From Euzebyella saccharophila (GTDB lineage Bacteria > Bacteroidota > Bacteroidia > Flavobacteriales > Flavobacteriaceae), in assembly GCF_014855495.1 (NCBI RefSeq), contig NZ_JACYFJ010000002.1, positions 434,001-498,000 on the forward strand: a DNA stretch of 64,000 nucleotides, in the 5' to 3' direction. Shown piece after piece: positions 38,131-47,205 of the stretch. The notes under the pieces were generated by a model, which saw nothing but the letters and a program-made list of their open reading frames with translations, ran no database searches and was not told the origin of the DNA. The translations under genes were made by a program, and so were the position numbers. Numbering within the stretch: the stretch's first letter is position 1; every line of letters starts with the position of its first letter.

Positions 38131-38817
38131 TTACTTCTCACGTTTGCCGCTTAAAGACCATTTGTTGCTCAATTGTGCATAGTCATAATCCAAAACGGAT
38201 TCTTGCCTATCTAAACGGTACGAGGCAAAAGCCCTCTGTAGTATATCTTCAATGAGGTAATCTTCATGGACTTGGTCTGGGTGAAATTCTTCCTTAAGAC
38301 TTATATCGAACATACTTGCCGTAGTATTGTACCAAAATGCCCGCCAACCGCTTCGTAGTTCTTTCACTAGGTCAAAGGCTGTTTCTCCAGTCTGCCTGTA
38401 AATGAGCTTTACCAAAATTTGGCCCTCGGTACGGGTCAGTTTTTTAAGTTCTTCTGAAAACTCCTCCTCTATAAATTTTTGAACCTTTTTGGTATACTTC
38501 TTTTGGTGTCTTTTTTTAGTAATTTGAGAAATGCTGTCATTGAGTTCTACCAACCTTTCCGCTGCCAACTTTGCATAAGGATACACTTTAATTGTCTTTC
38601 TTCTTAGAATGTAATATCTGAGTTTCTCCTTATAGGAACCAAATTCCAGCCTTCCAAAAAGATATACTTCATCTAGATCAATAGAACTCCTAAAGATAGA
38701 ATCTCCTTCAACAATTATCATTTTTTCAGTAAGGGAATCTATTGGCTGTTCTACAATTTGAGCAACGCCAAAAAATGGAAATCCGACCAAAAAAAAATAA
38801 AACAAAATGTTTTTCAT
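38131..38817 (-). CDS. DUF4294 exported protein
   Basis: A 228-residue protein with signal peptide (about 1-19, FFGVAQ) and the DUF4294 core: VYLFGRLEFGSYKEKLRYYILRR, KVYPYAKLAAERLVELND and LTRTEGQILVKLIYRQTGETAFDLVKELRSGWRAFWYN. The pattern of conserved Arg, Tyr and Gly suggests a structured periplasmic or outer-membrane role, but no activity is known to me. It is divergent from the M42 peptidase, a neighbour order that I recall as common in flavobacteria. A perfect TAATTTTG -7 box lies 27 nt upstream. Confidence 0.88.
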   Translation of the reverse strand: MKNILFYFFLVGFPFFGVAQIVEQPIDSLTEKMIIVEGDSIFRSSIDLDEVYLFGRLEFGSYKEKLRYYILRRKTIKVYPYAKLAAERLVELNDSISQITKKRHQKKYTKKVQKFIEEEFSEELKKLTRTEGQILVKLIYRQTGETAFDLVKELRSGWRAFWYNTTASMFDISLKEEFHPDQVHEDYLIEDILQRAFASYRLDRQESVLDYDYAQLSNKWSLSGKREK

Positions 38818-38843
38818 AGCGCGTAAAAGTGCAAAAGCCTTGC

Positions 38844-38851
38844 CAAAATTA
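38844..38851 (-). promoter_or_regulatory. -7 element of the DUF4294 gene
   Basis: TAATTTTG on the minus strand, exact match, about 27 nt before the ATG at 38817. It faces away from the M42 promoter 45 nt off. Confidence 0.55.
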
Positions 38852-38895
38852 ACGATAATTAAGAACGCTTATTATTAATTAAAAGTGAATATTGC

Positions 38896-38903
38896 TAAGT
38901 TTG
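38896..38903 (+). promoter_or_regulatory. -7 element of the M42 peptidase gene
   Basis: TAAGTTTG, exact TAnnTTTG, 18 nt before the ATG at 38922; leader of about 13 nt. Confidence 0.55.
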
Positions 38904-38921
38904 TAGGTAAATCTAATTTAA

Positions 38922-40010
38922 ATGGCTAATAAGAAAATAATAACAAAAAAGTCGCTCGAGTTTTTTGAAAAATATCTTAACAATGCGTCCCCTACCGGTT
39001 ATGAATGGGAGGGACAGAAAATCTGGATGGATTATCTAAAACCGTACGTAGATACATTCATCACAGACACCTATGGTTCCGCTGTGGGTGTCATTAACCC
39101 AGATGCCAAGTATAAGGTGGTTATTGAAGGGCATTCTGATGAAATCTCTTGGTATGTTAATTACATTACTGATAACGGACTTCTGTATGTAATTAGAAAT
39201 GGTGGTAGTGACCATCAAATTGCACCCTCCAAGTGGGTAAACATTCATACAAAAAACGGCGTTGTCAAGGGCATTTTTGGATGGCCGGCCATCCACACCC
39301 GTGATAAGTCCAAGGAAGAACCCCCAAAACTGGACAATATTTTTATCGATATAGGCGCCAAGGACAAAGAAGAAGTTGAAAAAATGGGTGTTCATGTAGG
39401 CTGTGTTATTACTTACCCAGATGAATTCAAAATTCTAAACAAGGACAAGTTTGTTTGTAGAGCCATAGATAACAGAGCTGGTGGATTTATGGTGGCCGAA
39501 GTTGCCCGACTATTGCACGAGAACAAGAAAAAATTGCCTTTTGGATTATATATTACCAATGCGGTGCAAGAGGAAATAGGCCTTCGTGGAGCGGAGATGA
39601 TTACCCAGACCATAAAACCCAATGTGGCTATCATTACAGACGTTTGTCATGATACCACTACCCCAATGATCGAGCAAAAAACGCAAGGGCATACTGAAAT
39701 TGGTGCTGGACCTGTTATTTCGTACGCTCCTGCCGTTCAAAATAAACTAAGGGAACGTATTATTGAAACGGCCGAAGCCAATAAAATTCCTTTTCAACGG
39801 ATGGCCGCTTCTAGGTCTACTGGAACTGATACCGATGCCTTTGCCTATAGTAATGGCGGTGTAGCTTCTGCTTTGATTTCTTTGCCTCTTAGATATATGC
39901 ATACCACCGTGGAGACGGTACATAAAGATGATGTGGAAAATGTTATCAGACTTATTTACGAAACCTTGCTCAATATTGAAGAAGGAGAAACCTTCAGCTA
40001 TTTTGATTAA
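38922..40010 (+). CDS. M42 family metallopeptidase (aminopeptidase/endoglucanase-like)
   Basis: A 362-residue di-zinc aminopeptidase expected to work in the cytoplasm on short peptides. Metal ligands and catalytic residues in order: His71 and Asp73 in EGHSDEI, Asp183 in AIDNRAGG, the catalytic Glu217 with Glu218 in VQEEIGLRGA, Asp240 in ITDVCHDTTTP, and a late His in RYMHTTVETV. All are intact, so it should be active. M42 members form large tetrahedral particles. A compact terminator follows and abuts the NUDIX gene. Confidence 0.95.
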   Translation: MANKKIITKKSLEFFEKYLNNASPTGYEWEGQKIWMDYLKPYVDTFITDTYGSAVGVINPDAKYKVVIEGHSDEISWYVNYITDNGLLYVIRNGGSDHQIAPSKWVNIHTKNGVVKGIFGWPAIHTRDKSKEEPPKLDNIFIDIGAKDKEEVEKMGVHVGCVITYPDEFKILNKDKFVCRAIDNRAGGFMVAEVARLLHENKKKLPFGLYITNAVQEEIGLRGAEMITQTIKPNVAIITDVCHDTTTPMIEQKTQGHTEIGAGPVISYAPAVQNKLRERIIETAEANKIPFQRMAASRSTGTDTDAFAYSNGGVASALISLPLRYMHTTVETVHKDDVENVIRLIYETLLNIEEGETFSYFD

Positions 40011-40017
40011 TCAAATC

Positions 40018-40042
40018 GCCCTCCTTTTTGGAGGGTTTTTTA
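40018..40042 (+). terminator. Terminator after the M42 peptidase, touching the NUDIX start
   Basis: Stem CCCTCC / GGAGGG (40019-40024, 40030-40035), loop TTTTT, then a T run to 40041. The NUDIX ATG is at 40044, so that gene relies on read-through or a promoter inside this hairpin. Confidence 0.85.
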
Positions 40043-40043
40043 T

Positions 40044-40592
40044 ATGGATGAACTCATAGATATTTTAGATTCTGAGGGAAAATTGACCGGCAAAACAGCC
40101 ATGAAATCGGAAGCGCATAAAAACGGCTGGTACCACCAATCAGTTCATATTTGGTTTTATACCGAAAACGGACAGGTGCTCATACAGCAAAGAGCGGCCA
40201 ATAAAGACACACATCCCCTACTCTGGGATGTTTCTGTGGCTGGCCATATTGGAGCCGGAGAAAATTTGCTAGATTCAGCAGTTAGGGAAGTGCAAGAAGA
40301 AATAGGTTTGACCATTGAGAGAAATGACCTTGAGAAAATTGGGATATTCAAATCATTCCATCAACACTCGGAGACTCTTATCGACAAGGAGTTTAACCAC
40401 GTTTTTATTTGTAAACTCACAGTTCCTTTAAATAAGCTCACTAAGCAAGAAAGTGAAGTAAACGATTTAGCATTAATACCACTTATCACTTTCGCTCAAG
40501 AAACTTGGGGCATGGCCAATCTAAAGAAATATGTAGCACACTCCCTCGATTATTACAAAACTATTACTACTGAAATAAAAAAACGCTTATAG
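40044..40592 (+). CDS. NUDIX hydrolase (IPP-isomerase-like)
   Basis: A 182-residue NUDIX protein. The box G-x5-E-x7-R-E-x2-E-E-x-G spans residues 67-89 (GHIGAGENLLDSAVREVQEE...), complete. The start DELIDILDSEGKLTGKTAMKSEAHKNGWYHQSVHIWFY resembles the group that includes isopentenyl-diphosphate isomerase and YfcD-type diphosphatases. The two Cys/Glu needed for IPP isomerisation are not evident, so hydrolysis of a nucleoside or prenyl diphosphate is more likely. The ATG lies right after the upstream terminator, and the 3' end overlaps hisS by 6 nt, convergently. Confidence 0.9.
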   Translation: MDELIDILDSEGKLTGKTAMKSEAHKNGWYHQSVHIWFYTENGQVLIQQRAANKDTHPLLWDVSVAGHIGAGENLLDSAVREVQEEIGLTIERNDLEKIGIFKSFHQHSETLIDKEFNHVFICKLTVPLNKLTKQESEVNDLALIPLITFAQETWGMANLKKYVAHSLDYYKTITTEIKKRL

Positions 40593-41963
40593 ATTTTCAA
40601 TAAAGTCCTTAGGTGTAGATAGCGCGTAATTTACTTGCTCCCCACTTTGCATATTTTTTACTGTGAATTCCCCATTTTGCAATTCTTGAGACCCAATCGA
40701 AATTACGTAGGGCACATTTCTATTGTTGGCGTACTTAAATTGCTTGTTTATTTTGGCCGATGAAGGATATAAATCGGCTTTAATGCCATTTTTACGCAGC
40801 TCAGTAACTAATTTCAGTGCTGCTTGGGATTCTTTTTCGCCAAAATTGAGGCATAATACCTGAAGGGATTGCTCAATTTCTTGAGGGAATAAATTCAGTT
40901 CCTCAAGTACCAGATAGATACGGTCCAATCCAAAAGAAATGCCTACACCACTCACATCCTTCAATCCAAAAATACCGGTGAGGTCATCGTATCTTCCGCC
41001 GCCGCCAATAGATCCCATTTTTACACCTTTGGGAGCTGCGACTTCAAAAATGGCTCCGGTATAGTAATTCAATCCTCTAGCGAGGGTGACGTCAATAGCC
41101 AGATTGGCGGACTGAAGACCTAATTCTTCAACGGTTTCTATAATAAATTGCAACTCTTTTACACCTTTAGTTCCAATTTCGGAATCTTGCAGCATTTTTT
41201 TGAGGGCCTGAAGTTGCTCCAGGTTACTTCCGGATAAAGAAAACAAGGGTTCTACCTTGGCAATTGCCTGAGCAGTCAACCCTCTTTCTGACATTTCCTT
41301 TTTTACGCCTTCTTCCCCAATTTTGTCCAACTTATCCAAGGCAACGGTAAAATCAATTAAGAGGTCGTGAGCTCCAATAACTTCCGCAATCCCGGAAAGA
41401 ATCTTACGGTTGTTCATTTTAATGGTAGCACCTTCCAATTTTAAATTGGTAAAAACAGCATCGTACAACTGTACCAATTCCACTTCTTGTAATAGGGAAT
41501 TGGCCCCGACCACATCAGCATCACACTGAAAAAACTCCCTAAACCTACCTTTTTGCGGCCTGTCTGCCCTCCAAACGGGTTGAATTTGGTAACGCTTAAA
41601 AGGAAAATCAATTTCATTTTGGTGCATGACCACATAACGCGCAAAGGGTACGGTGAGATCATAACGAAGGGCTTTTTCGGAAATTTTGGGAGTCATTTTT
41701 CCTGTATCCTTGGCCACGTAAGTGGCTTCATCTACCTTTTTTAGATAATCTCCAGAATTCAGTATTTTAAAAATCAATCGGTCACCTTCATCCCCGTACT
41801 TACCCATTAGGGTTTCGGAATTTTCAAAAGAGGGCGTCTCAATAGGTTGAAATCCAAAAGTTTCAAAATGCTTGCGTACAATACCGAAAATATAGTTACG
41901 CTTTTGTACTTCAGAGGGAGAAAAATCCCTTGTTCCTTTTGGTATTCCTGGTTTCTGGGCCAT
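40587..41963 (-). CDS. hisS: Histidyl-tRNA synthetase
   Basis: Class II aminoacyl-tRNA synthetase, cytoplasmic. Motif 1 region FGFQPIETPSFE, motif 2 FREFFQCDADVVG, the His-specific LARGLNYYTGAIFEV and motif 3 GVGISFGLDRIYLVLEE are all present. The C-terminal anticodon-binding domain (about 365-455) begins near LQVLCLNFGEKE. 458 residues is normal. It starts 77 nt after the DUF6495-like gene, which may be co-transcribed. Confidence 0.97.
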   Translation of the reverse strand: MAQKPGIPKGTRDFSPSEVQKRNYIFGIVRKHFETFGFQPIETPSFENSETLMGKYGDEGDRLIFKILNSGDYLKKVDEATYVAKDTGKMTPKISEKALRYDLTVPFARYVVMHQNEIDFPFKRYQIQPVWRADRPQKGRFREFFQCDADVVGANSLLQEVELVQLYDAVFTNLKLEGATIKMNNRKILSGIAEVIGAHDLLIDFTVALDKLDKIGEEGVKKEMSERGLTAQAIAKVEPLFSLSGSNLEQLQALKKMLQDSEIGTKGVKELQFIIETVEELGLQSANLAIDVTLARGLNYYTGAIFEVAAPKGVKMGSIGGGGRYDDLTGIFGLKDVSGVGISFGLDRIYLVLEELNLFPQEIEQSLQVLCLNFGEKESQAALKLVTELRKNGIKADLYPSSAKINKQFKYANNRNVPYVISIGSQELQNGEFTVKNMQSGEQVNYALSTPKDFIENL

Positions 41964-42040
41964 TTTAAAATATTATGAGTAGAGGGCTATATCATGTCTA
42001 TTTAAAAAAGCCCTAAATGAAAACTGATTGAAATTTGTAT

Positions 42041-42511
42041 TTAATTGATAATGTTATCAAACCATTGGTACAAATCGCCTTTGGTGATAACGGCACCTTG
42101 TTGGATAAGCTCAAACTTATCTAAGTTCTTATCCTCTGAGTATGCTTTTGATGCCGTAAGGTACTCCACAAAATCCGATTGCCAATTTTTTTTAAACCAT
42201 GCAAAACCTTCAGTAGTGGTCAAATCTATTTTTGGATTCATTACCTTGACCGAAAGTAATTTCATTTCCTTTTCGGTCAAATGAAAAAGGTGCATTTGTT
42301 GTGAGGAGACATTTTCCAAGTAATTGACTTTTGCCAATACCCCTTCCCAAATCAAATCGCTAAAAACATCGATTTCCTCTTCGGCAACTTCTGGTTTATT
42401 TTCTTTGATATCTTTCCACTCATCGGCGGTAATCGATTGGGTAGCCAGAAAATTAATAAATTCTGGATGTAATTCTTCCAACTGTTGTTTTGTAAGCCTC
42501 GTGTATTTCAA
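42041..42511 (-). CDS. Conserved flavobacterial protein, DUF6495-like
   Basis: A 156-residue acidic, soluble protein, starting MKYTRLTKQQLEELHPEF. I link it to a flavobacterial family recalled as DUF6495, with moderate certainty. No signal peptide, membrane helix or catalytic motif is visible. Pairs of Trp in ADEWKDIKENK, WFKKNW and LYQWFDN suggest a compact helical domain. It lies upstream of hisS on the same strand, and downstream of the Oar-type receptor's terminator. Confidence 0.7.
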   Translation of the reverse strand: MKYTRLTKQQLEELHPEFINFLATQSITADEWKDIKENKPEVAEEEIDVFSDLIWEGVLAKVNYLENVSSQQMHLFHLTEKEMKLLSVKVMNPKIDLTTTEGFAWFKKNWQSDFVEYLTASKAYSEDKNLDKFELIQQGAVITKGDLYQWFDNIIN

Positions 42512-42555
42512 ACCTTTTCTTTTCGGTAACTAATCGTCCTTTGAATTATCGGGCA

Positions 42556-42591
42556 AAAATAAAAAAAGGCCATGCTAAAAGCACGGCCTTT
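42556..42591 (-). terminator. Terminator after the Oar-type receptor gene
   Basis: Stem AAAGGCCATGC (42565-42575) / GCACGGCCTTT (42581-42591) with one wobble pair; on the minus strand it is followed by a run of T. It lies 21 nt after the stop at 42612. Confidence 0.9.
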
Positions 42592-42611
42592 CCCAATAAA
42601 TATCTTTTTTC

Positions 42612-45600
42612 TTAGAAAATGTATCTCAATCCGAATTGAATTTGCCAACGAGACAACAAACTCGCGTCGTAAACAAAACTTTCAGTGAGCCCTTGATTAA
42701 AAGTATAGGTAGGTGTATTGGTATTGGGGTCTACACTTACGGATATAGGATTTAATGCATTTGGCTGTTGTACCAAGCCCCAATCACTGTTCAATAAGTT
42801 ACCGAAATTCAAAATATCCATACTGAACTGAATGGTATGAACCTTGTCTTCCGCAACGGTTAACCTATAATCTTGAAGTAGCTTCACATCCCATTTTCCT
42901 CTCCAAGGAGACAAAGCCCCGTAGCGATCAAAATATTCCCCACGGTTGTCACTCATATAATCATCTTGTTGAATGAAACGCTCGTAGGCCTCTGCCTGCC
43001 CAGCTCCAGAAAACTGCATCTGCTGAACTTCTGCCTCGGTGGGAATATAAAACAAATCGTTGTTCTGAAAAGAACCGTCATTATTGATATCGCCAGCATA
43101 GGTATAATTGAAACGTCCACCCTGTGCGTACTCAAAGAAAGTAGAAATAGTGGTAGACCATTTGTCATTACCATAATTGAATTGCTTTGAACCTACCCCA
43201 ATAAAACGGTGAGTATCCCCATACTTTGAATAGGATAATACATCTGCGTTGGCATCGCCATAATTGGGATTAAAATCAAAGGCATCACCTGTGATTTCAG
43301 CTTCAATGGAATTTACATCTTTTGCATTCAAATAGTTATATGCAAAACTAGCGTATAGTCCGTTATCAAAGTTTTTCTGAGCTTTTAAAGAAGCGTTCCA
43401 TATTCTACCTTTATCGGAATTAGTGAATACATAGGCATTGTTTCCTTTATCACCTGCTGCATACACCGGACGGTTATCACCCGGGGCGTTCAAAGTTCCA
43501 GAAGGGTTTCTGAGTCCCCAGTTTTGAACATGAGCACCATTGATATCTTTGGTGTAGGACACATCTGCCGTTACTATCACACCACTTTCAAAACGGTGGT
43601 CTCCACCAATATTTGTTCTCCAAACCTGTGGCCATTTGAAATCAGGGTCTACAATCTGATAAAAGAAAGAATCTAAGCCCTGAACCTGATTACCTAACCA
43701 AACAAAAGGAAAGCGGCCTGTAAATACACCACTACCACCACGTATTTGTGTTCTTTGGTTACCATTTACATCCCAGTTGAAGCCTACTCTTGGCGAAATC
43801 AAGAAATCATTGCTTGGTAAGGTTTCTGAATCCAGCAAGGTTTCTTGATCTGTTTGCGGATTGAAATAGGAAATGGTAGGGTCAAAAGTAAATGGCTTTC
43901 TGGCGATGTTCTCTTGAATTTTATCTTGAGTATCAAAATAAAGAGGCTTGTCAAATCGAACCCCGTAAGTCAATTTAAAATCTGGAGTTACGCTCCAATC
44001 ATCCTGCACATAAAAGGAAAACTGCCCCACATTGGTTTCGGCCAAGGCCCAACCGCCATCGTTACCTTCACCAGCGGCATTACTATTCGTAAAAAGAGCT
44101 TCGGCATTGGCAATGGCTATTGCCATGGAGCCATCGTTGATATCGTCATAGAACTCGGCCAAGCTTGGGTAAGCTGCAAAAGCCCCAATTTCCTGAACAA
44201 AATCCCCGTTTTCGTCATATCCGTAAGCACCAAGGTTAAAGGAATTGTCAAACTGGAATTTCTCAAAAGAAGCACCAACGGTAAAAGTGTGGTTTCCTAC
44301 AAAGTAGTTGAAATTGTTGGTCACCTGAAAAACCTTTTGATCCAATCTGTTGTTAATAGAAAAAGGTTCATGCCCCGCAATGATATAGTTACTACCAGCA
44401 CCATCTTGAATAGTAATTGCAGGGATTGGAGATGAAAGCGCATCACGATAATCATCAAAATGGGTGTAGCCCACCTGCAATTTGTTGGTGGCATTATCAC
44501 CAAAGGTTGAGTTCAATTCTAGTTGAAGCGACTGGATGTTATTATTGATTTCGTAGCCACTATTCTCAAATTGTAAAACTTGTGCACTAGGGCCACGAAT
44601 ACCCAAGGCGGTAGGGTGAGCTGGCTTCTCTTTGGAAGCACTCAAGAAATTATAGATTAACGCCAACCGATGGTCATCGTTTACGTTCCAATCCAATTTA
44701 ACTATACCTTTTGTAGATTCTGCACCATAGGTAAAATCTTGGTACCTTCCCGTATTATATCCAAGTCCTGATAAGGCATTTTGTACTCCCATCAAGTCGC
44801 TTTCCAAAACTCGAGATTCATTGATAGCTCCAGAACCTGTATTAGGCACCCAACCATTTGTTCCTAAATCATCTCTTTGATCTCTTTCAAAATTAGCAAA
44901 GAAGAAAAGTTTGTTTTTAACGATAGGTCCACCAATGCTAAGACCGTATTGATTTTGCTTTAAATCCGGTTTTACCACATCTTCCCCTTTGATCTTTCCA
45001 CCGGTCAAATCCTCATTTCTAAAAAAGCCATAAACCGTACCATGAAATTCATTGGTTCCACTTTTGGTAACGGCATTAACCGTTGCACCTGTAAACCCAG
45101 ACTGGGTCACGTCATAAGGCGCCAAGGATACCTGAATCTGGTCGATAGCATCTAAGGAAATAGGCTGCGAATCTGTTTGTCCACCAGGCGTAGGCGCATC
45201 CAAACCAAAAGGGTTATTAAAAATAGCGCCATCTAAAGAAAAGTTATTGTACTGATCGTTTCTACCTCCAAATGAATTACCTGTGGAAGAAGGTTCCAAT
45301 CGAGTGAAATCTTGAGCGGACCTAGAAATGGTAGGCAAGCGAGTTAGCTCTCTTCTGCCAACGCTGGTCTCGGCACCCGTACGGTCACTGCCAAAAGTTC
45401 CACCCCTATCTGAAATCACAACAACCTCGTCCAAAGCTTGGCTTTCAGTAATCAATATCACATCGATCGTAAAAGTTTTACCAAGAGATAGATACGCATC
45501 ATTTATAGTTTGTTCTTTAAATCCAATGTAAGAAACCTTAATTTCATAGGGGCCTCCAACCCTCATGTTTAAGATCTTAAAAAGACCGTCTTCATTGGTA

Positions 45601-45770
45601 ATTGCACCGTAGGTAGTACCCGTGGGCGTGTGCACAGCAACCACATTGGCCCCTAGTAAAGGTTCGTTTTGATCGTCAGTAACAGAACCTGACATGTTGG
45701 ACGTGGTAACCTGCGCGGTGAGGCAAAGGGTAAAAAACGTCAAAAATGCAAAAAGGTGAAACTTCTTCAT
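42612..45770 (-). CDS. Oar-type TonB-dependent receptor
   Basis: A 1052-residue outer-membrane protein. The signal peptide ends near 20 (LCLTAQ), followed by a carboxypeptidase-regulatory-like domain (about 23-115, MSGSVTDDQNEPLLGANVV), the plug (about 120-240, DRTGAETSVGRRELTRLPT and FGGRNDQYNNFSLDGAIFNN) and a long barrel ending WQIQFGLRYIF. The plug type and length match OmpA-related Oar proteins, named for a Myxococcus adhesion/development mutant and common in Bacteroidota. They probably import or display large ligands. It is monocistronic with its own -7 box and terminator. No partner lipoprotein is adjacent. Confidence 0.93.
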   Translation of the reverse strand: MKKFHLFAFLTFFTLCLTAQVTTSNMSGSVTDDQNEPLLGANVVAVHTPTGTTYGAITNEDGLFKILNMRVGGPYEIKVSYIGFKEQTINDAYLSLGKTFTIDVILITESQALDEVVVISDRGGTFGSDRTGAETSVGRRELTRLPTISRSAQDFTRLEPSSTGNSFGGRNDQYNNFSLDGAIFNNPFGLDAPTPGGQTDSQPISLDAIDQIQVSLAPYDVTQSGFTGATVNAVTKSGTNEFHGTVYGFFRNEDLTGGKIKGEDVVKPDLKQNQYGLSIGGPIVKNKLFFFANFERDQRDDLGTNGWVPNTGSGAINESRVLESDLMGVQNALSGLGYNTGRYQDFTYGAESTKGIVKLDWNVNDDHRLALIYNFLSASKEKPAHPTALGIRGPSAQVLQFENSGYEINNNIQSLQLELNSTFGDNATNKLQVGYTHFDDYRDALSSPIPAITIQDGAGSNYIIAGHEPFSINNRLDQKVFQVTNNFNYFVGNHTFTVGASFEKFQFDNSFNLGAYGYDENGDFVQEIGAFAAYPSLAEFYDDINDGSMAIAIANAEALFTNSNAAGEGNDGGWALAETNVGQFSFYVQDDWSVTPDFKLTYGVRFDKPLYFDTQDKIQENIARKPFTFDPTISYFNPQTDQETLLDSETLPSNDFLISPRVGFNWDVNGNQRTQIRGGSGVFTGRFPFVWLGNQVQGLDSFFYQIVDPDFKWPQVWRTNIGGDHRFESGVIVTADVSYTKDINGAHVQNWGLRNPSGTLNAPGDNRPVYAAGDKGNNAYVFTNSDKGRIWNASLKAQKNFDNGLYASFAYNYLNAKDVNSIEAEITGDAFDFNPNYGDANADVLSYSKYGDTHRFIGVGSKQFNYGNDKWSTTISTFFEYAQGGRFNYTYAGDINNDGSFQNNDLFYIPTEAEVQQMQFSGAGQAEAYERFIQQDDYMSDNRGEYFDRYGALSPWRGKWDVKLLQDYRLTVAEDKVHTIQFSMDILNFGNLLNSDWGLVQQPNALNPISVSVDPNTNTPTYTFNQGLTESFVYDASLLSRWQIQFGLRYIF

Positions 45771-45796
45771 AATAATGAGTTTGTGTTAATTTTTTG

Positions 45797-45804
45797 CAAA
45801 AATA
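45797..45804 (-). promoter_or_regulatory. -7 element of the Oar-type receptor gene
   Basis: TATTTTTG on the minus strand, exact TAnnTTTG, about 27 nt before the ATG. The rplI terminator lies just upstream, so no separate -33 box fits well. Confidence 0.5.
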
Positions 45805-45810
45805 AAGTAA

Positions 45811-45840
45811 AAAAAAAAGAGCTATGCACGCATAGCTCTT
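45811..45840 (-). terminator. Terminator of the rpsF-rpsR-rplI operon
   Basis: Perfect 10-bp stem AAGAGCTATG / CATAGCTCTT (45817-45826, 45831-45840), loop CACG, followed on the minus strand by ten T. Confidence 0.93.
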
Positions 45841-45866
45841 TAAAGTTATCAATGATTATCAACCGT

Positions 45867-46319
45867 TTATTTCTGGTCGGCAATAACTTCAAAATCAAAT
45901 TGAACGTTAACCTCACGGTGTAATCTTATATCTGCAGTGTAAGGTCCTGCTCTTTTAATGGCACCACCTTTAATACTGATATATTTCTTATCGATTTCAT
46001 GCCCTTGTTTGGCCAATACACCTGCTAAATCTGCAGAAGTTACAGAACCAAAAAGTTTATCACCAGCACCAACTTTAGCAGGAATCTTAACTTCCAATGT
46101 ACTTAAGGCTTCTGCTGTGGATTTTGCGGCATCAACAATCTTCTTCTCTTTATGGGCTCTTTGCTTCAAGTTCTCCTCAAGAACTTTTTTAGCAGAAGAG
46201 GTAGCCATAGTGGCCATGCCCCTTGGTATTAAATAATTTCTACCGTAACCGTTCTTTACTGTTACGATATCATCTTTAAAGCCCAAATGCTCTACGTCTT
46301 GTTTTAATATAAGTTCCAT
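45867..46319 (-). CDS. rplI: 50S ribosomal protein L9
   Basis: Large-subunit protein with two globular domains joined by a long helix. The start MELILKQDVEHLGFKDDIVTVKNGYGRNYLIPRG is the canonical N-domain signature; the linker helix and the C-domain (KLFGSVTSADLAGVLAKQG) follow. 150 residues, full length. It is last in rpsF-rpsR-rplI, 12 nt after rpsR. Confidence 0.98.
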   Translation of the reverse strand: MELILKQDVEHLGFKDDIVTVKNGYGRNYLIPRGMATMATSSAKKVLEENLKQRAHKEKKIVDAAKSTAEALSTLEVKIPAKVGAGDKLFGSVTSADLAGVLAKQGHEIDKKYISIKGGAIKRAGPYTADIRLHREVNVQFDFEVIADQK

Positions 46320-46331
46320 CTTGCCTTAAAT

Positions 46332-46628
46332 TTATTTTAGTAGATCGCCTACGTATGGCATTAGAGCCAAATGACGTGCCCTCTTTACCGCTTGGGCCAC
46401 TTTGCGTTGGTACTTCAAAGAAGTTCCGGTAAGTCTTCTAGGTAAAAGTTTACCTTGCTCGTTTACCAATTTCATCAAGAAATCCGGGTCTTTGTAATCA
46501 ATGTACTTAATTCCGGATTTTTTAAAACGGCAATACTTCTTTTTCGTATTGGTCTCAATGTTCAATGGGGTCAAATAACGGATTTCCCCATCCTTCTTTC
46601 CTTTTGCTTGCTGTTGTAATGTTGCCAT
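46332..46628 (-). CDS. rpsR: 30S ribosomal protein S18
   Basis: Small-subunit protein that binds 16S rRNA together with S6 at the platform. The 98-residue product has an N-terminal extension [19 protein letters not shown] followed by the S18 core [21 protein letters not shown] and [31 protein letters not shown]. Its single Cys is kept, so it is not the zinc-binding form. It is 5 nt after rpsF. Confidence 0.98.
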   Translation of the reverse strand: MATLQQQAKGKKDGEIRYLTPLNIETNTKKKYCRFKKSGIKYIDYKDPDFLMKLVNEQGKLLPRRLTGTSLKYQRKVAQAVKRARHLALMPYVGDLLK

Positions 46629-46633
46629 GATAC

Positions 46634-46972
46634 TTACGCTTTAGCTTTTAACCTTGTTCTTCTTTTCTCTGCCCACTCAATAGCGTGCTTGTCTAATTTT
46701 ACGGTTAAAAACCGCATAATACGTTCATCTCTCTTGAACTCTTGCTCGTAAGGAGCAATTACGCTTCCAGGAGCGGTGAACTCGAACAAATGGTAAAAAC
46801 CACTTTTCTTGTGTTGTATGGCATATGCCAATTTCTTAAGTCCCCAGTTTTCTTTAGAGACCATTTTGGCGCCATTGTTAATTAAGAAATCCTCAAATTT
46901 CTTAACTGTTTCCGCTATCTGATCATCAGAAAGCACGGGATTCAAAATGAAAACAGTTTCGTAATGGTTCAT
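46634..46972 (-). CDS. rpsF: 30S ribosomal protein S6
   Basis: Partner of S18. The start is set to ATG 46972 ([12 protein letters not shown]), the conserved S6 N-terminus; a longer frame to 47023 runs into the promoter. The 112-residue product holds [24 protein letters not shown] and ends in a basic tail. It leads the three-gene operon. The predicted leader is only about 18 nt, leaving no space for the S6:S18-binding leader RNA known in other bacteria. Confidence 0.97.
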   Translation of the reverse strand: MNHYETVFILNPVLSDDQIAETVKKFEDFLINNGAKMVSKENWGLKKLAYAIQHKKSGFYHLFEFTAPGSVIAPYEQEFKRDERIMRFLTVKLDKHAIEWAEKRRTRLKAKA

Positions 46973-46994
46973 AAATGTATATTTTTTAGGAGCG

Positions 46995-47025
46995 CAAAAG
47001 TAATAATATTTCTTACACTTCACAA
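46995..47025 (-). promoter_or_regulatory. Promoter of rpsF-rpsR-rplI
   Basis: On the minus strand TTG (47025-47023), 20 nt, TACTTTTG (47002-46995). Both boxes match the Bacteroidota consensus at normal spacing; expected transcript start about 46990. Confidence 0.8.
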
Positions 47026-47205
47026 GAAATCCGAATATTCTTCGTTATAGATTGGTAAACCATAAAAAATCGAACTTAACCAAATCTTAACCTATGGTCA
47101 TTGCAAATTACACAGGAAACCTGACGAACTTTACAAGATTACTTGCAGATAAACGTCAATTTTTAGTATTTTGTCGATGATTTAACCCCACAAATCGACC
47201 CATTT

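Noticed and set aside
41964-42040. AGGGCT/AGCCCT inverted repeat upstream of hisS as a terminator or T-box
   Set aside because: The arms are only 6 bp with a 20-nt loop and the T run is inside the loop; no T-box features.
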